In this document: positions 9,176-18,304 of the stretch, one piece after another
How positions within the stretch are numbered: the first letter of the stretch is position 1
How the letters are laid out: the number at the start of each line of letters is the position of its first letter
NCBI GenBank assembly: GCA_028284445.1
Contig: JANQRS010000003.1
Span: forward strand, 44,023-108,022
DNA from: Calditrichia bacterium
GTDB lineage: Bacteria; Calditrichota; Calditrichia; RBG-13-44-9; J075
Direction of reading: 5' to 3'
DNA length: 64,000 nucleotides
Notes under the pieces: generated by a model
What the model was told of the DNA's origin: nothing
Seen by the model: only the letters and a program-made list of their open reading frames with translations
Database searches by the model: none
Made by a program: the position numbers and the translations under genes

Positions 9176-9330
9176 CGGTTCCAGTGGGGGAATGACAAAT
9201 GACAAATGATAAATCATGAAGAAAAACGGTTCCAGTGGGGGAATGACAAATGACAAATCATGAAGAAAATTGAAGCATTGAAAATTGAAAATTGAAGCAT
9301 TGAAACATCGAAGCATTGAAAATCATTCAA
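9176..9330. repeat. Tandem repeat region with heptamer units
   Basis: Two adjacent copies of one unit (9176-9226 and 9227-9269) begin CGGTTCCAGTGGGGG and contain ATGACAA heptamers; the second copy differs by exactly one missing heptamer. They are followed by a run of degenerate TTGAAAA / TTGAAGC / ATTGAAA units with a seven-base period up to about 9325. The region separates the PHP gene from the kinase gene. No coding potential. Confidence 0.8.
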
Positions 9331-9344
9331 CGGACAACTAAAGC

Positions 9345-10661
9345 CTAGCCTGCCATCGGGAAGCGCAGCGCCACCGTTGTTCCCGTGCCGAGTTCACTTT
9401 GCACATCGATTTCCCCTTTCATCTGCTCTATGAGTTGTTGGGTGATGGCCATACCCAAACCGCTGCCGGTTGCCCGGGTGCTGAAAAAGGGATCAAAAAT
9501 TTGCCTGAGGGTTTCTTCATCCATACCCTCACCGGTGTCCTTAATTGAAATGATATACGAACCCGCAGATTGCCTGCTCTCAATGAGAATGCTGCCGTCA
9601 TCCGGCGTTGATTTGCGAGCATTGTCCACGATGTTCAAAATGATTTGCCGGAACGCGTCACCTGCAAGCACTACCCGGCTTTCAGACGCTTCCAGGTTCA
9701 AACTGATGCGGGCGTCATCAATTTGCTTGAGAATGTCTCTGACCAGTTTGTCTGCAGATGTCGTATCTGTTTGCAATTCCCGGCGCCGGGCAAATTGCAG
9801 AAAATCATTAACCAGGCGGTTTAGTCGATTGATTTCGTCCGGTATGAAGTCAAAAAGCTCATTGTCCTCTTTTGCGTAGCGCTTTTGCAGAACCTCAGCT
9901 GATCCTTTGATAATGCTAAGCGGGTTGCGGATTTCATGGGCGACCATGGCCGCCATCTGACCGAGGTGGGCCAGGCGGGATTGTTGATTCAGCTGATTTT
10001 CAATCTGCAGCAGCCGTCGAAATGCGGCAACCACAATGCCGGCGAAGAGCAGGATAAGCCCAAGACCGCCAAGGGCAATGTAGAGCATGGCGCTGCGCAT
10101 AAATTCCAGGGAGCTGAATAGATCGCGCGACGCCTCAATAATCAGTATGGCTGTGACATCATCCTGTAAATTGCGGATTGGTGCATATGCCGTCAAAAAT
10201 GTTTGATCATCAAAATAACTCAGCTCCGGGCGTACCACAACCCCGGTGATGGCAGTGTTAAATAGCGAGTCGTTGAAAGTGAATCCACGTAGCGGCTCAC
10301 CACCGCGAAACCCAAAGTCTTCATCGACAAGGATGCTGCGATCCAGCGAAGCGACAAATATCTTTTGATATTCGCCGGCTTGCTTGAAATCAGCCAGGCG
10401 GGTTTCAAGAGCAATTAAATCTCGCGTACGAACCAGTTCGGGCAAACTTTGCGCAAAATCGAAGAAAAATTCCTGCCCAATAAAAGTGGCGTACGCTTCA
10501 CTTACATTCTGGAGATCGTCGCGAAACTGGTCGATGATTTGATCTTGAACGGATCTGACGAAAAACCAGCCCCAGAAATTTAAGGCTGTCAGTGCAACAA
10601 TTCCGGTGATCAGGATCGTATATATAACCGGTTTCCTGGACAATAGACCCGGTTTACTCAT
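9345..10661 (-). CDS. Membrane sensor histidine kinase
   Basis: Two-component sensor kinase of 438 residues from the ATG at 10661. A longer frame begins at 10856, but its first 65 residues are uncharacteristic and read across the NYN gene, whereas MSKPGLLSRKPV followed by a membrane segment is a normal start. Order: TM1 (about 12-34), extracytoplasmic sensor domain (about 35-190), TM2 (about 192-214), HisKA with phospho-acceptor His242 in VAHEIRNPLS, then HATPase_c with N box NIVDNARKS, G1 DTGEGMD and G2 GSGLGMAI. The start overlaps the NYN gene by eight bases, implying coupling. No response regulator is adjacent, so it is an orphan kinase. Confidence 0.92.
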   Translation of the reverse strand: MSKPGLLSRKPVIYTILITGIVALTALNFWGWFFVRSVQDQIIDQFRDDLQNVSEAYATFIGQEFFFDFAQSLPELVRTRDLIALETRLADFKQAGEYQKIFVASLDRSILVDEDFGFRGGEPLRGFTFNDSLFNTAITGVVVRPELSYFDDQTFLTAYAPIRNLQDDVTAILIIEASRDLFSSLEFMRSAMLYIALGGLGLILLFAGIVVAAFRRLLQIENQLNQQSRLAHLGQMAAMVAHEIRNPLSIIKGSAEVLQKRYAKEDNELFDFIPDEINRLNRLVNDFLQFARRRELQTDTTSADKLVRDILKQIDDARISLNLEASESRVVLAGDAFRQIILNIVDNARKSTPDDGSILIESRQSAGSYIISIKDTGEGMDEETLRQIFDPFFSTRATGSGLGMAITQQLIEQMKGEIDVQSELGTGTTVALRFPMAG

Positions 10662-11160
10662 CGTCGTTGTCCTCGTCAAAAAGTGACTTCCAGTAGCTGA
10701 CTTCGTCCTCGCCGATATCAGATTCGAACTTTTGCCGCGATAAATCGGTATGATCATTAGGCGCCGGTGTGGAATGAGAATTGCTAATGATGGTCGCAAA
10801 ATCGTGGCTGGACAAACTGGCGGCGCCGTGATCGCGCGCAGTAAAGCGAATTTCACGGTCAGAACTTACAACGGTTAGCTCCGATGGCTTACGATGTTTA
10901 CGTATCAGCTTTCGAATCACGTCATCTGCTTCCTGGCTGGGTGCGCTAAAGCGAATCTTAAGGTTCGAGCTGTCGCTGTAATGTTTCGGGTGTCGCTGTG
11001 AGGTGTCAAATACTAACGTGATATTTGACCGGTGCGTTGAGGCATATTGTTGTAAAATACGAATCATAGTCTCGCGGCGTGCATCAAATGGGAGATGGGC
11101 CGGAATGTCCAATTTGTTAGACAACAATAAATTGTAGCCGTCGATGATGAGTTGCTTCAT
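10654..11160 (-). CDS. YacP-like NYN-domain nuclease
   Basis: The 168-residue protein matches the NYN_YacP family of PIN-like nucleases; the Bacillus member Rae1/YacP cleaves mRNA on the ribosome. Acidic metal-site residues sit in the expected strands: LIIDGYNLL (Asp7), LVFDTSQRH (about 65), EADDVIRKLI (about 96) and VVSSDREI (about 115). The last 25 residues are acidic (DEDNDDE). It is transcribed ahead of the histidine kinase and overlaps it by eight bases. A role in RNA turnover is an inference from the family. Confidence 0.85.
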   Translation of the reverse strand: MKQLIIDGYNLLLSNKLDIPAHLPFDARRETMIRILQQYASTHRSNITLVFDTSQRHPKHYSDSSNLKIRFSAPSQEADDVIRKLIRKHRKPSELTVVSSDREIRFTARDHGAASLSSHDFATIISNSHSTPAPNDHTDLSRQKFESDIGEDEVSYWKSLFDEDNDDE

Positions 11161-11350
11161 ATCTTTTTACCAGTCTCAAAGGAAAAAATGTAGCTGGCAG
11201 CCGCCGGTTAAGCAAGTGAAATGTAGTCGGCGTTTGCAAATAGATGCACATTAACTTAGATTGCAAAGGGTAGTTCGGATGCTGCTTTACTGCGTTTCGG
11301 CAACTCGATTGACCCCGAATAACAACTTGATAATTATTGAGGACTTATAG

Positions 11351-13144
11351 ATGGAAAATGCGAAAAAACTGCTGGTGTTGATTGGTGGTGTCATTGTGGT
11401 GCTCATTATGGTGCAAATCCTGCAACTAACCAGCAAAAAGGGTTCTGCGATGTCGCCAGTGACCACGCTGGACGAACGCCAGGAAGAGCCCCGTCATTTT
11501 CAGGATGAACGCCCATCTAATTGGTCCGAGCTGAAGCCGGAAAAGTCCGAGGAAAGTGCTGGAACCATTGATGTTGTTGAATCGGACGATGAAGTCAATG
11601 GAGCTGAACCCGAAGAAGAGTTACAGGCGATCACCAACACAGATAGTGCCGCCAGCCTTGCGGCTAAAATTGAGACTGAAACACCTGACAGTGAAGCTGC
11701 CTGGACCCCGGTCGAAAATGTATCTGCCGCTGAAACGGTGGTTGAGGAAAGCGTCGCTTCTGCGCCTGATCCGGTTGTCACCGGTGGTGTACCTCCTTTT
11801 GGTAATCCCAACAAAATTTTTGTCAGTGCCGCCCGCAAAATTGTGCCGGCTGTTGTTTCCATTAATAGCATTCGCCGCGTAAAGGGGAGCCGCTTCGATT
11901 TCTTTCATCCCTTCTTTTCGCCGAAAGAAGAAGACGAGGATGAAGATAAAGACGAGGATGATGATGAAATTATTCAACCGGGCTCAGGTTCCGGCATCAT
12001 TATTAGTAAGGATGGATATATCCTCACCAATCATCACGTGATCGAAGATGCAGAAGAAGTTCGCGTGCTCTTGCACGACAAGCGCGAATTCAAGGCACGT
12101 ATCGTCGGCAGTGATCCTACGACTGATGTTGCGGCGCTGAAGATCGACGCCGGCAATCTTGTTGCGGCGCAAATTGGCAATTCCGATCAGGTGGAAATTG
12201 GCGAGTGGGTAATGGCAGTTGGTAATCCCCTTGAATTTACATCTACTGTCACTGCCGGTATCGTCAGCGCTATGGGACGCGACATTCGCATTATTCGTAA
12301 TCGCTATCGGATTGAAAATTTTATTCAGACGGATGCTGTTATCAACCCCGGCAACAGCGGCGGTGCCCTGGTTAATCTCAATGGCGAAGTCATAGGTGTC
12401 AATACTGCTATTGCCACGCGCAATGGCTATTATCATGGATATGGCTTTGCGATTCCGATTAATCTCGCTAATAAGGTTGTGCGCGATCTTATGCAGCATG
12501 GTCGTGTGCGTCGTGCCTTGTTGGGCATTAGCATTGGTGAAGTAAACGATCGTACTGCTCGCGGCGTTGGTCTCGATAAACCGATGGGCGCCCTCGTACA
12601 AAGCGTTGAGCGTGGCTTCCCGGCAGAACGTGCCGGCCTTCGTCAGGGCGACATTATCCTGAAAGTAGACGGTGAAGAAGTCACCTCGGTAAATGACCTG
12701 CAGACTAAAGTTGCCCAACATCAACCTGGAGAATCGGTTGTGTTGGTGGTTTGGCGTGACTCCCGTGAATGGGAAGTGAAAGTTGATCTGGCAGAAGCGC
12801 CGCATGAGGATAATCGCACTGCTGCCAATGAGACCCGTGAAAAGCTGGAATTTAAGAATCTCGGTGTTTCGCTGCGCGAGTTGACGGATTCCGAAAAAGA
12901 AGCGTTTGAAGTCGAAGGCGGCTTATTTGTCACCCGGGTTGCCCCGGAGAGTCCTACTGAACGTGCCGGCATGTTCCCGAGAGCGCTCCTTCGCACGATT
13001 GACGGTGTTGACATAAATTCGGTTGCTGATTTCGAAAAGAAATTATCTGAAGCGGGCCCCGGCGATATTCTAAAAATGAAAATACGCATACAGAACGGTG
13101 ATGGCGAACTGCTCGAACGCGTGCTGTTTGTAGAGGTGCCCTAA
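11351..13144 (+). CDS. Membrane-anchored HtrA/Deg-type serine protease with two PDZ domains
   Basis: Envelope quality-control protease of 597 residues. An uncleaved N-terminal membrane segment (about 6-27) is followed by a long low-complexity acidic linker (about 28-150). The trypsin-like domain has an intact triad: His229 in TNHHVI, Asp259 in TTDVAALK and Ser336 in NPGNSGGAL. A very acidic insert (about 196-210, rich in E and D) lies just before the catalytic domain, where DegP has its LA loop region. PDZ1 is about 395-480 and PDZ2 about 503-595. It combines the DegS-like anchor with DegP-like double PDZ. It is followed 14 bases later by the EVE gene. Confidence 0.93.
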   Translation: MENAKKLLVLIGGVIVVLIMVQILQLTSKKGSAMSPVTTLDERQEEPRHFQDERPSNWSELKPEKSEESAGTIDVVESDDEVNGAEPEEELQAITNTDSAASLAAKIETETPDSEAAWTPVENVSAAETVVEESVASAPDPVVTGGVPPFGNPNKIFVSAARKIVPAVVSINSIRRVKGSRFDFFHPFFSPKEEDEDEDKDEDDDEIIQPGSGSGIIISKDGYILTNHHVIEDAEEVRVLLHDKREFKARIVGSDPTTDVAALKIDAGNLVAAQIGNSDQVEIGEWVMAVGNPLEFTSTVTAGIVSAMGRDIRIIRNRYRIENFIQTDAVINPGNSGGALVNLNGEVIGVNTAIATRNGYYHGYGFAIPINLANKVVRDLMQHGRVRRALLGISIGEVNDRTARGVGLDKPMGALVQSVERGFPAERAGLRQGDIILKVDGEEVTSVNDLQTKVAQHQPGESVVLVVWRDSREWEVKVDLAEAPHEDNRTAANETREKLEFKNLGVSLRELTDSEKEAFEVEGGLFVTRVAPESPTERAGMFPRALLRTIDGVDINSVADFEKKLSEAGPGDILKMKIRIQNGDGELLERVLFVEVP

Positions 13145-13158
13145 TTGTCGAGGAAGAG

Positions 13159-13614
13159 ATGCAATATTGGTTAATGAAATCAGAGCCGGACGTCTATGGA
13201 TGGTCGCATTTGAATGCAGAAAAAAATGCCACCGATCATTGGGATGGCGTAAGGAATTATGCTGCCCGAAACCACATGCGTGCCATGAAAGAAGGCGATC
13301 TTTGCTTTTTCTATCATAGCCGGGTGAATCCGCCGCATATTGCTGGTATCGTGAAGGTGGTGCGGGAGGCATATGTGGATCCAACCCAATTTGATCCGGA
13401 ACAGAAATACTACGACCCCAAGAGCAGCAAAGACAATCCTCGCTGGGACATGGTCGATATTAGGGCCGAGCGCGAGCTTTCCAGCCCGGTGACAATTGCT
13501 GAAATCAAGGAAATTCCCGCATTGAAAGATATGGTGTTGCTCAATAATTCTCGCCTGTCGGTCCAACCGGTCACAAAAGAAGAGTGGGATGTCATTGTAG
13601 CGCTGCGGCCCTGA
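13159..13614 (+). CDS. EVE-domain protein
   Basis: A 151-residue protein consisting of one EVE domain (PUA-like fold, formerly DUF55), similar to the human thymocyte nuclear protein 1 group. Typical elements are YWLMKSEPDVYGW at the start, WDGVRNYAARNHMRAMKEGD, FYHSR...IAGIVKV, DPTQFDP and the KDNPRW..VDI segment. EVE domains bind modified bases in DNA or RNA; the ligand here is unknown. A GAGGAAGAG site precedes ATG and the gene follows the protease gene by 14 bases, so it is probably co-transcribed. Confidence 0.9.
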   Translation: MQYWLMKSEPDVYGWSHLNAEKNATDHWDGVRNYAARNHMRAMKEGDLCFFYHSRVNPPHIAGIVKVVREAYVDPTQFDPEQKYYDPKSSKDNPRWDMVDIRAERELSSPVTIAEIKEIPALKDMVLLNNSRLSVQPVTKEEWDVIVALRP

Positions 13615-13642
13615 CCGGCCGCAAATGCCGTAAATTTTTTTC
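13605..13642 (+). terminator. Possible terminator after the EVE gene
   Basis: GCGGCC (13605-13610) pairs with GGCCGC (13617-13622), overlapping the EVE stop codon, and a T run (13634-13640) lies about 12 bases further on. The gap between stem and T run makes it a weak candidate. Confidence 0.3.
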
Positions 13643-13864
13643 ACACCCCTATCATGCCTTTTTTTAAACAACATCTCCTTAAACGCGCCGATTATCACAT
13701 GCCGGCTGTTCCGGGACGGCTATGTTTAGCCCTATATCAGGGGTGTATTGCCCACATGCCCTGACCTGTCCTCAAGAAATATGTCCTATTTAGTACGCCG
13801 GGAGCAACTTGGTACGGTAATTGTTATTGTTCCGAATACGCTTCTAGCAAAAGGAATAGCTGAA

Positions 13865-14713
13865 ATGAAAGTATCTAAGTTGGCTGTTGCGTTCAGCCTT
13901 TGTATGATGCTGATGCAAGGATTTGCGAATGCACATACGCCATTACACGAACAAATTGATGCCACAACGGCGCGAATTGCGGCAAACCCCGATGATGCTT
14001 TGCTATATGTGAAGCGCGGGGAACTGTATCGGGCCCACGAAGATTGGCAACTGGCCCTGGATGATTTCCATCGGGCGATCGACCTGGACACCAGTCTGAC
14101 GGTTGTGGAAGTATACATTGCCCGTGTGCTGCATGAAAACGAAAGCTATAGCAAGGCTATTGACATTCTCGATAATTACCTGCGGCGCTACCCGGATGAT
14201 CCTGAGGCATTTTTGCTGCGCGCGAGAACGGCGATGGAGCTGAAAAAATACCATCGCGCAGAAGTTGACTATCAAAAGGCCATTGAACGCTTCAAGATTT
14301 ATGAAGCTGTTACTGCACAAATGTATCTGGAACATGTCGATGCACTCCTTGCCAGCCGCAAGGGGATTCCTGCTGCACTTTCCCTGCTCGACCAGGGATT
14401 AACGGATCTTGAAGGCTTACCGGTGTTGCAAACCCGCGCCATTGAACTGGAGCTGGAACGCCGGATGCCGGAAGCGGCACTGCGTCGCATTGAAGCGCTT
14501 CCGGAAAACTTGCGTAACAGCCAGATGTGGCAGCATCAAAGAGCCAGAATTTTGGAAGAGTCGTCGAAAATCACCGAAGCGATCGCTGCGTACCGGCAGC
14601 TACTGGCGACCATGGAGCATCAAACGGTGCGTCGCGGTCCCACGCCTGCCACGCTGCAAATCCGCGAGGAATGCGAAGAAGCACTGGCGCGCCTGACAGA
14701 TTCTCCACGTTGA
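13865..14713 (+). CDS. Secreted TPR-repeat protein
   Basis: The 282-residue product from ATG 13865 has a signal peptide (KLAVAFSLCMMLMQGFANA) and at least three tetratricopeptide repeats: about residues 40-70 (ALLYVKRGELYRAHEDW..AL), 75-105 and 107-140 (PEAFLLRARTAMELKKYHRAEVDY), with further degenerate helices after. I prefer this start to an in-frame ATG at 13748 because the signal peptide begins here and AAGGA lies upstream. TPRs mediate protein-protein contacts. It is 20 bases from the phosphatase gene and likely cotranscribed, perhaps serving as its periplasmic partner; that is inference. Confidence 0.85.
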   Translation: MKVSKLAVAFSLCMMLMQGFANAHTPLHEQIDATTARIAANPDDALLYVKRGELYRAHEDWQLALDDFHRAIDLDTSLTVVEVYIARVLHENESYSKAIDILDNYLRRYPDDPEAFLLRARTAMELKKYHRAEVDYQKAIERFKIYEAVTAQMYLEHVDALLASRKGIPAALSLLDQGLTDLEGLPVLQTRAIELELERRMPEAALRRIEALPENLRNSQMWQHQRARILEESSKITEAIAAYRQLLATMEHQTVRRGPTPATLQIREECEEALARLTDSPR

Positions 14714-14733
14714 TTCATTACCAAGAAAGATCT

Positions 14734-16425
14734 ATGAAACAAAAGCTGCTTGTTATTTTTCTCTGCGCCATTGGCGCTGTTGCCCTTGCGGATCAAGCCG
14801 CCGAATCGAAAGCTGTTGCCCTTATTCGGGGCCCCTATCTGCAAATGGGCACCAGCAATAGCATTATTGTTTGCTGGCGGACCGATGAAAACAGTGATAG
14901 CCAGGTGCGCTTTGGCACCTCAGTGGATAACCTGGTAGAAGTCGTTTCGGTTTCAACTGCCACCAGTGAACACTTTGTGGAAATTGGTGGCCTGGCGCCT
15001 GCGACCCGCTATTTTTATACGGTTGGTTCCACCTCTGAATCCTTCACCAGCGCTGATAGCAGCTACAGTTTTGTTACCTCACCGCTTGTCGGTTCTCGTG
15101 ATCCCGTGAGGATTTGGGTGATCGGCGATTCCGGTACCGCCAGCAATCCCGAGAATAAACCACCGAATCCGCCCTCAGATCCGGGACTTGGCGCCCGCCA
15201 GGTACGCGATGCCTATTATGCATATAGCGCCTCACGAGATACAGATCTTTGGTTGATGCTCGGCGATAATGCCTATCCCGACGGCACAGATGAAGAATAT
15301 CAGCTGGCGGTCTTCGATATGTATCATGATATGCTTGCGAAGTCTGTTGTCTGGTCCACATTCGGAAATCATGATTCTTACAGCGCCGCTTCAGCTACGC
15401 AAAGCGGGGCATACTACGACATCTTTGCATTACCGACCCAGGCGGAAGCCGGTGGCATTGCCAGTGGAACCGAAGCCTATTATTCTTTTGACTACGCAAA
15501 TATCCACTTCCTTTGCCTCGATTCTCAAGATTCGCCACGCGATCCCGGCAGTGCCATGCTGAATTGGCTGGAGCAAGATCTGGCGGCGACAAATCAGGAT
15601 TGGATAATTGCCTTTTGGCATCATCCGCCATATAGCAAGGGCTCGCACGACTCTGACAATCCGAATGAGAATGACGGGCGCCTTCGCGAAATGCGCGAAA
15701 ATGTATTGCCGATTCTCGACAACTATGGTGTCGATATGGTGCTCTGCGGACATAGCCATTCTTATGAAAGATCCTTTTTGGTGCACGGACACTACGATTC
15801 ATCTGCTACTTTGACCAATGAAATGATCATCGATGGCGGCGATGGTCGCCCAAATGGCGACGGTGCCTATCTGAAGTCTTCAGGCCCCGGAGGGGAGCAG
15901 GGCACTATCTACGCTGTTAACGGCTCTTCTGCCCGCTATTCCGACGGCACTTTTGATCATCCGGTGATGGTTCATGCATCCTTGCAAGTGCTCGGATCGA
16001 TGATCCTCGATGTGTATGATTTACAGCTGGATGCCCGTTTCCTGGACAATACCGGCGTTGTTGCCGATTCCTTTCGTATTCTGAAATCTCCGGCACTCGA
16101 TATCGATAGCAATGCGATCGCAGCGGATGATTTTAAGCTATTACCTAATTTCCCCAACCCCTTTAATCCATCTACAGTAATTCGTTTCTCTGTGCCGCAA
16201 GGGCCTTCTTCCAAGCTGCGCCTGGTCATCTATGATGTGCTTGGCAAAGAGGTTGTGACGCTGGTTGATGGATATTTTTCGCCTGGAAAACATCAGGTGA
16301 ATTGGAATGGAAAAGATGCCGGCGGCCGTCCGGTTAGTTCCGGCGTATATCTCTATGAATTACAGATCCGCCAGCCTCAAACATCCGTTTCGCGTAAGGT
16401 GAGAATGATGGAGTTGCTGCGCTAA
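14734..16425 (+). CDS. Secreted purple-acid-phosphatase-like metallophosphatase with T9SS-type tail
   Basis: 563 residues from ATG 14734 (signal peptide MKQKLLVIFLCAIGAVALA). An N-terminal fibronectin-like domain (about 30-120, RGPYLQMGTSNSIIVCWRT) precedes a calcineurin-like phosphoesterase domain whose metal ligands are visible: VIGDSG, LGDNAYPDG, FGNHDSY, FWHHPPY and CGHSHSYER. This is the purple acid phosphatase arrangement; it should hydrolyse phosphomonoesters outside the cytoplasm. The last ~95 residues are a FlgD-like domain opening with LLPNFPNPFNPSTVIRF and ending VRMMELLR, the sorting signal type used by type IX secretion. A longer in-frame start at 14527 lies inside the TPR gene and is rejected. 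Confidence 0.93.
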   Translation: MKQKLLVIFLCAIGAVALADQAAESKAVALIRGPYLQMGTSNSIIVCWRTDENSDSQVRFGTSVDNLVEVVSVSTATSEHFVEIGGLAPATRYFYTVGSTSESFTSADSSYSFVTSPLVGSRDPVRIWVIGDSGTASNPENKPPNPPSDPGLGARQVRDAYYAYSASRDTDLWLMLGDNAYPDGTDEEYQLAVFDMYHDMLAKSVVWSTFGNHDSYSAASATQSGAYYDIFALPTQAEAGGIASGTEAYYSFDYANIHFLCLDSQDSPRDPGSAMLNWLEQDLAATNQDWIIAFWHHPPYSKGSHDSDNPNENDGRLREMRENVLPILDNYGVDMVLCGHSHSYERSFLVHGHYDSSATLTNEMIIDGGDGRPNGDGAYLKSSGPGGEQGTIYAVNGSSARYSDGTFDHPVMVHASLQVLGSMILDVYDLQLDARFLDNTGVVADSFRILKSPALDIDSNAIAADDFKLLPNFPNPFNPSTVIRFSVPQGPSSKLRLVIYDVLGKEVVTLVDGYFSPGKHQVNWNGKDAGGRPVSSGVYLYELQIRQPQTSVSRKVRMMELLR

Positions 16426-16605
16426 AGCTACCCGCCTCTAATATAAATTCGATTGTTTATTCTCCTGTCAGATCGTAAAATAGTCACGAATCGCTGCCTG
16501 CAGTGGCAGCGGTTGTAGTCTTCTTCCGGTAGAGACGATGCACGGAAGCTTCTGATGCTGAGCCGGTATTGGTATGTTACATCTGACAAAATTTGGAGAA
16601 TACCG

Positions 16606-18285
16606 ATGAAGGTCAAGACCTATGCGATTGTGGGAGGATTTTGCTCTCTGTTGTGCCTGACAGCCTGCAACGGCAGTTCCGGGTTGGATGAAGCCGCTAT
16701 TGATGCAGCAGCAGGGGCGATTGACGAAGCCGATTTGGCAAAACATATTGAGGTGCTGGCCTCCGATGATTTCGGCGGCCGCTCGCCATCCTCTGAAGGT
16801 GAAGAAAAGACGATCAACTACCTCGTAGAAGAATTCAAAAAGCACGGCTTTGGTCCAGGAAATGGTGACAGCTATTTTCAGGAAGTGCCGCTCGTTGAGC
16901 TCGAGACCACGCCCGATGATGTGATGGAAATTAAGGGCGGTAAGAGTGATCTTTCCCTGAAATTCAAGTCTCAATTTGTCGCCCTCACCCGCAGGGTTGT
17001 TGACGATATCGAAATCAAGAACTCCGAACTGGTCTTCGCCGGATATGGCGTTGTTGCCCCGGAATATGGCTGGAATGACTATGAAGGTCTGGATGTGGAA
17101 GGCAAAACGGTTGTTGTTCTTGTAAACGATCCCGGCTTTTCGTCGCAAGACTCTACCTTTTTCAACGGCCGGACCATGACCTATTACGGACGTTGGACGT
17201 ACAAATATGAAGAAGCTGCCCGGCAGGGGGCTACCGGTATTCTGATTGTCCACGAGCTGGCGCCCGCCGGATATCCCTGGTATGTTGTGCAGGGTGGATG
17301 GACTGGTCCGCAGTTCTACCTGCAATCCAAAGACATGAATATGTCCCGCTGCAAGCTCGAAGGCTGGATCTCCCTTCAGGCGGCCATGAGTCTGTTTGAT
17401 CAGGCTGGTCTCAGCTATCGCGACGAAGTAAAGCGGGCATCTACCAAAGGCTTTAAGCCCACCAGCCTCGGCTTGACATACTCACTAAATATGACCAACG
17501 AAAAGCGCCAGTCGACCTCGAAGAATGTTGCAGCGCTCTTGCCCGGTACCGACTTAAAGGACGAAGTGGTTATTTATTCTGCGCACTGGGATCATTTTGG
17601 GATTCGCGAAGAAATGGACGGCGACAATATTTTTAACGGCGCCCGCGATAATGCTACCGGCACTGCTGCGTTGATTGAGATTGCCGAAGCCTTTGCCGCG
17701 CTCAATTCCGCCCCACGGCGGTCCATTCTGATGCTGGCCGTGACGGCCGAAGAACAAGGCTTGCTCGGGTCTGCTCATTATGCGGAAAACCCGATTTATC
17801 CCCTCACAAAATCAGTTGCCGCTCTAAACATGGATGCCTTGAACATTTGGGGCAAAACCAAAGATATTACCATCATTGGTGAGGGAAATTCCGAACTCGA
17901 TGAATATGTCTATAAATATGCGGAAAAGCAGGGGCGCTATATTCGCCCTGATCCTGACGCAGAAAAAGGGCTCTTTTACCGTTCTGATCACTTCAGTTTT
18001 GCCAAACAAGGTATCCCGGCGCTCTATACAAAAATGGGGGTTGATCACTTCGAGTATGGTGTAGAGAAAACATTGGAAAAGGTTGCTAATTGGACCCGCG
18101 AGTTTTATCATAAGCCCGACGATGAATATGATCCTGCCACCTGGGATCTTGGTGGATGCGTGGATGATGTTCGAATCATGTTTTACATTGGTCAGGAATT
18201 GAGTATGGAAACGCGATTTCCTGAGTGGCGGGAAGGCACTGAATTCAAAGCCAAGCGCGATGCCGATATGGCCAGCATCAAATAA
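16606..18285 (+). CDS. M28-family zinc peptidase, lipoprotein
   Basis: 559 residues from ATG 16606 (TTGGAGAA upstream); the signal ends in a lipobox (LCLTAC, Cys about 22), so it is membrane-anchored. A PA domain (about 125-260, GYGVVAPEYGWNDYEGLDVEGK) is inserted before the catalytic core. The di-zinc ligands of M28 are present: His327 (AHWDHFG), Asp348 (ARDNATG), Glu382/Glu383 (TAEEQG), Asp410 (NMDA) and His462 (SDHFSF). It should release N-terminal amino acids from peptides in the periplasm. The following DUF4416 gene begins 19 bases after the stop codon. Confidence 0.93.
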   Translation: MKVKTYAIVGGFCSLLCLTACNGSSGLDEAAIDAAAGAIDEADLAKHIEVLASDDFGGRSPSSEGEEKTINYLVEEFKKHGFGPGNGDSYFQEVPLVELETTPDDVMEIKGGKSDLSLKFKSQFVALTRRVVDDIEIKNSELVFAGYGVVAPEYGWNDYEGLDVEGKTVVVLVNDPGFSSQDSTFFNGRTMTYYGRWTYKYEEAARQGATGILIVHELAPAGYPWYVVQGGWTGPQFYLQSKDMNMSRCKLEGWISLQAAMSLFDQAGLSYRDEVKRASTKGFKPTSLGLTYSLNMTNEKRQSTSKNVAALLPGTDLKDEVVIYSAHWDHFGIREEMDGDNIFNGARDNATGTAALIEIAEAFAALNSAPRRSILMLAVTAEEQGLLGSAHYAENPIYPLTKSVAALNMDALNIWGKTKDITIIGEGNSELDEYVYKYAEKQGRYIRPDPDAEKGLFYRSDHFSFAKQGIPALYTKMGVDHFEYGVEKTLEKVANWTREFYHKPDDEYDPATWDLGGCVDDVRIMFYIGQELSMETRFPEWREGTEFKAKRDADMASIK

Positions 18286-18304
18286 GCAGGGCTGCCGGAC
18301 GTTT

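Noticed and set aside
10662..10856. 65-residue N-terminal extension of the histidine kinase
   Set aside because: It is read from the NYN gene's antisense strand and lacks the hydrophobic start expected; ATG 10661 directly precedes TM1.
11984..12805. 273-codon open frame on the minus strand opposite the HtrA gene
   Set aside because: No family resemblance and unnatural composition; it shadows a well-supported protease with an intact triad.
16468..17325. 285-codon open frame on the minus strand opposite the M28 gene
   Set aside because: The plus-strand gene has signal, lipobox and all zinc ligands; the antisense frame has none of the marks of a real protein.
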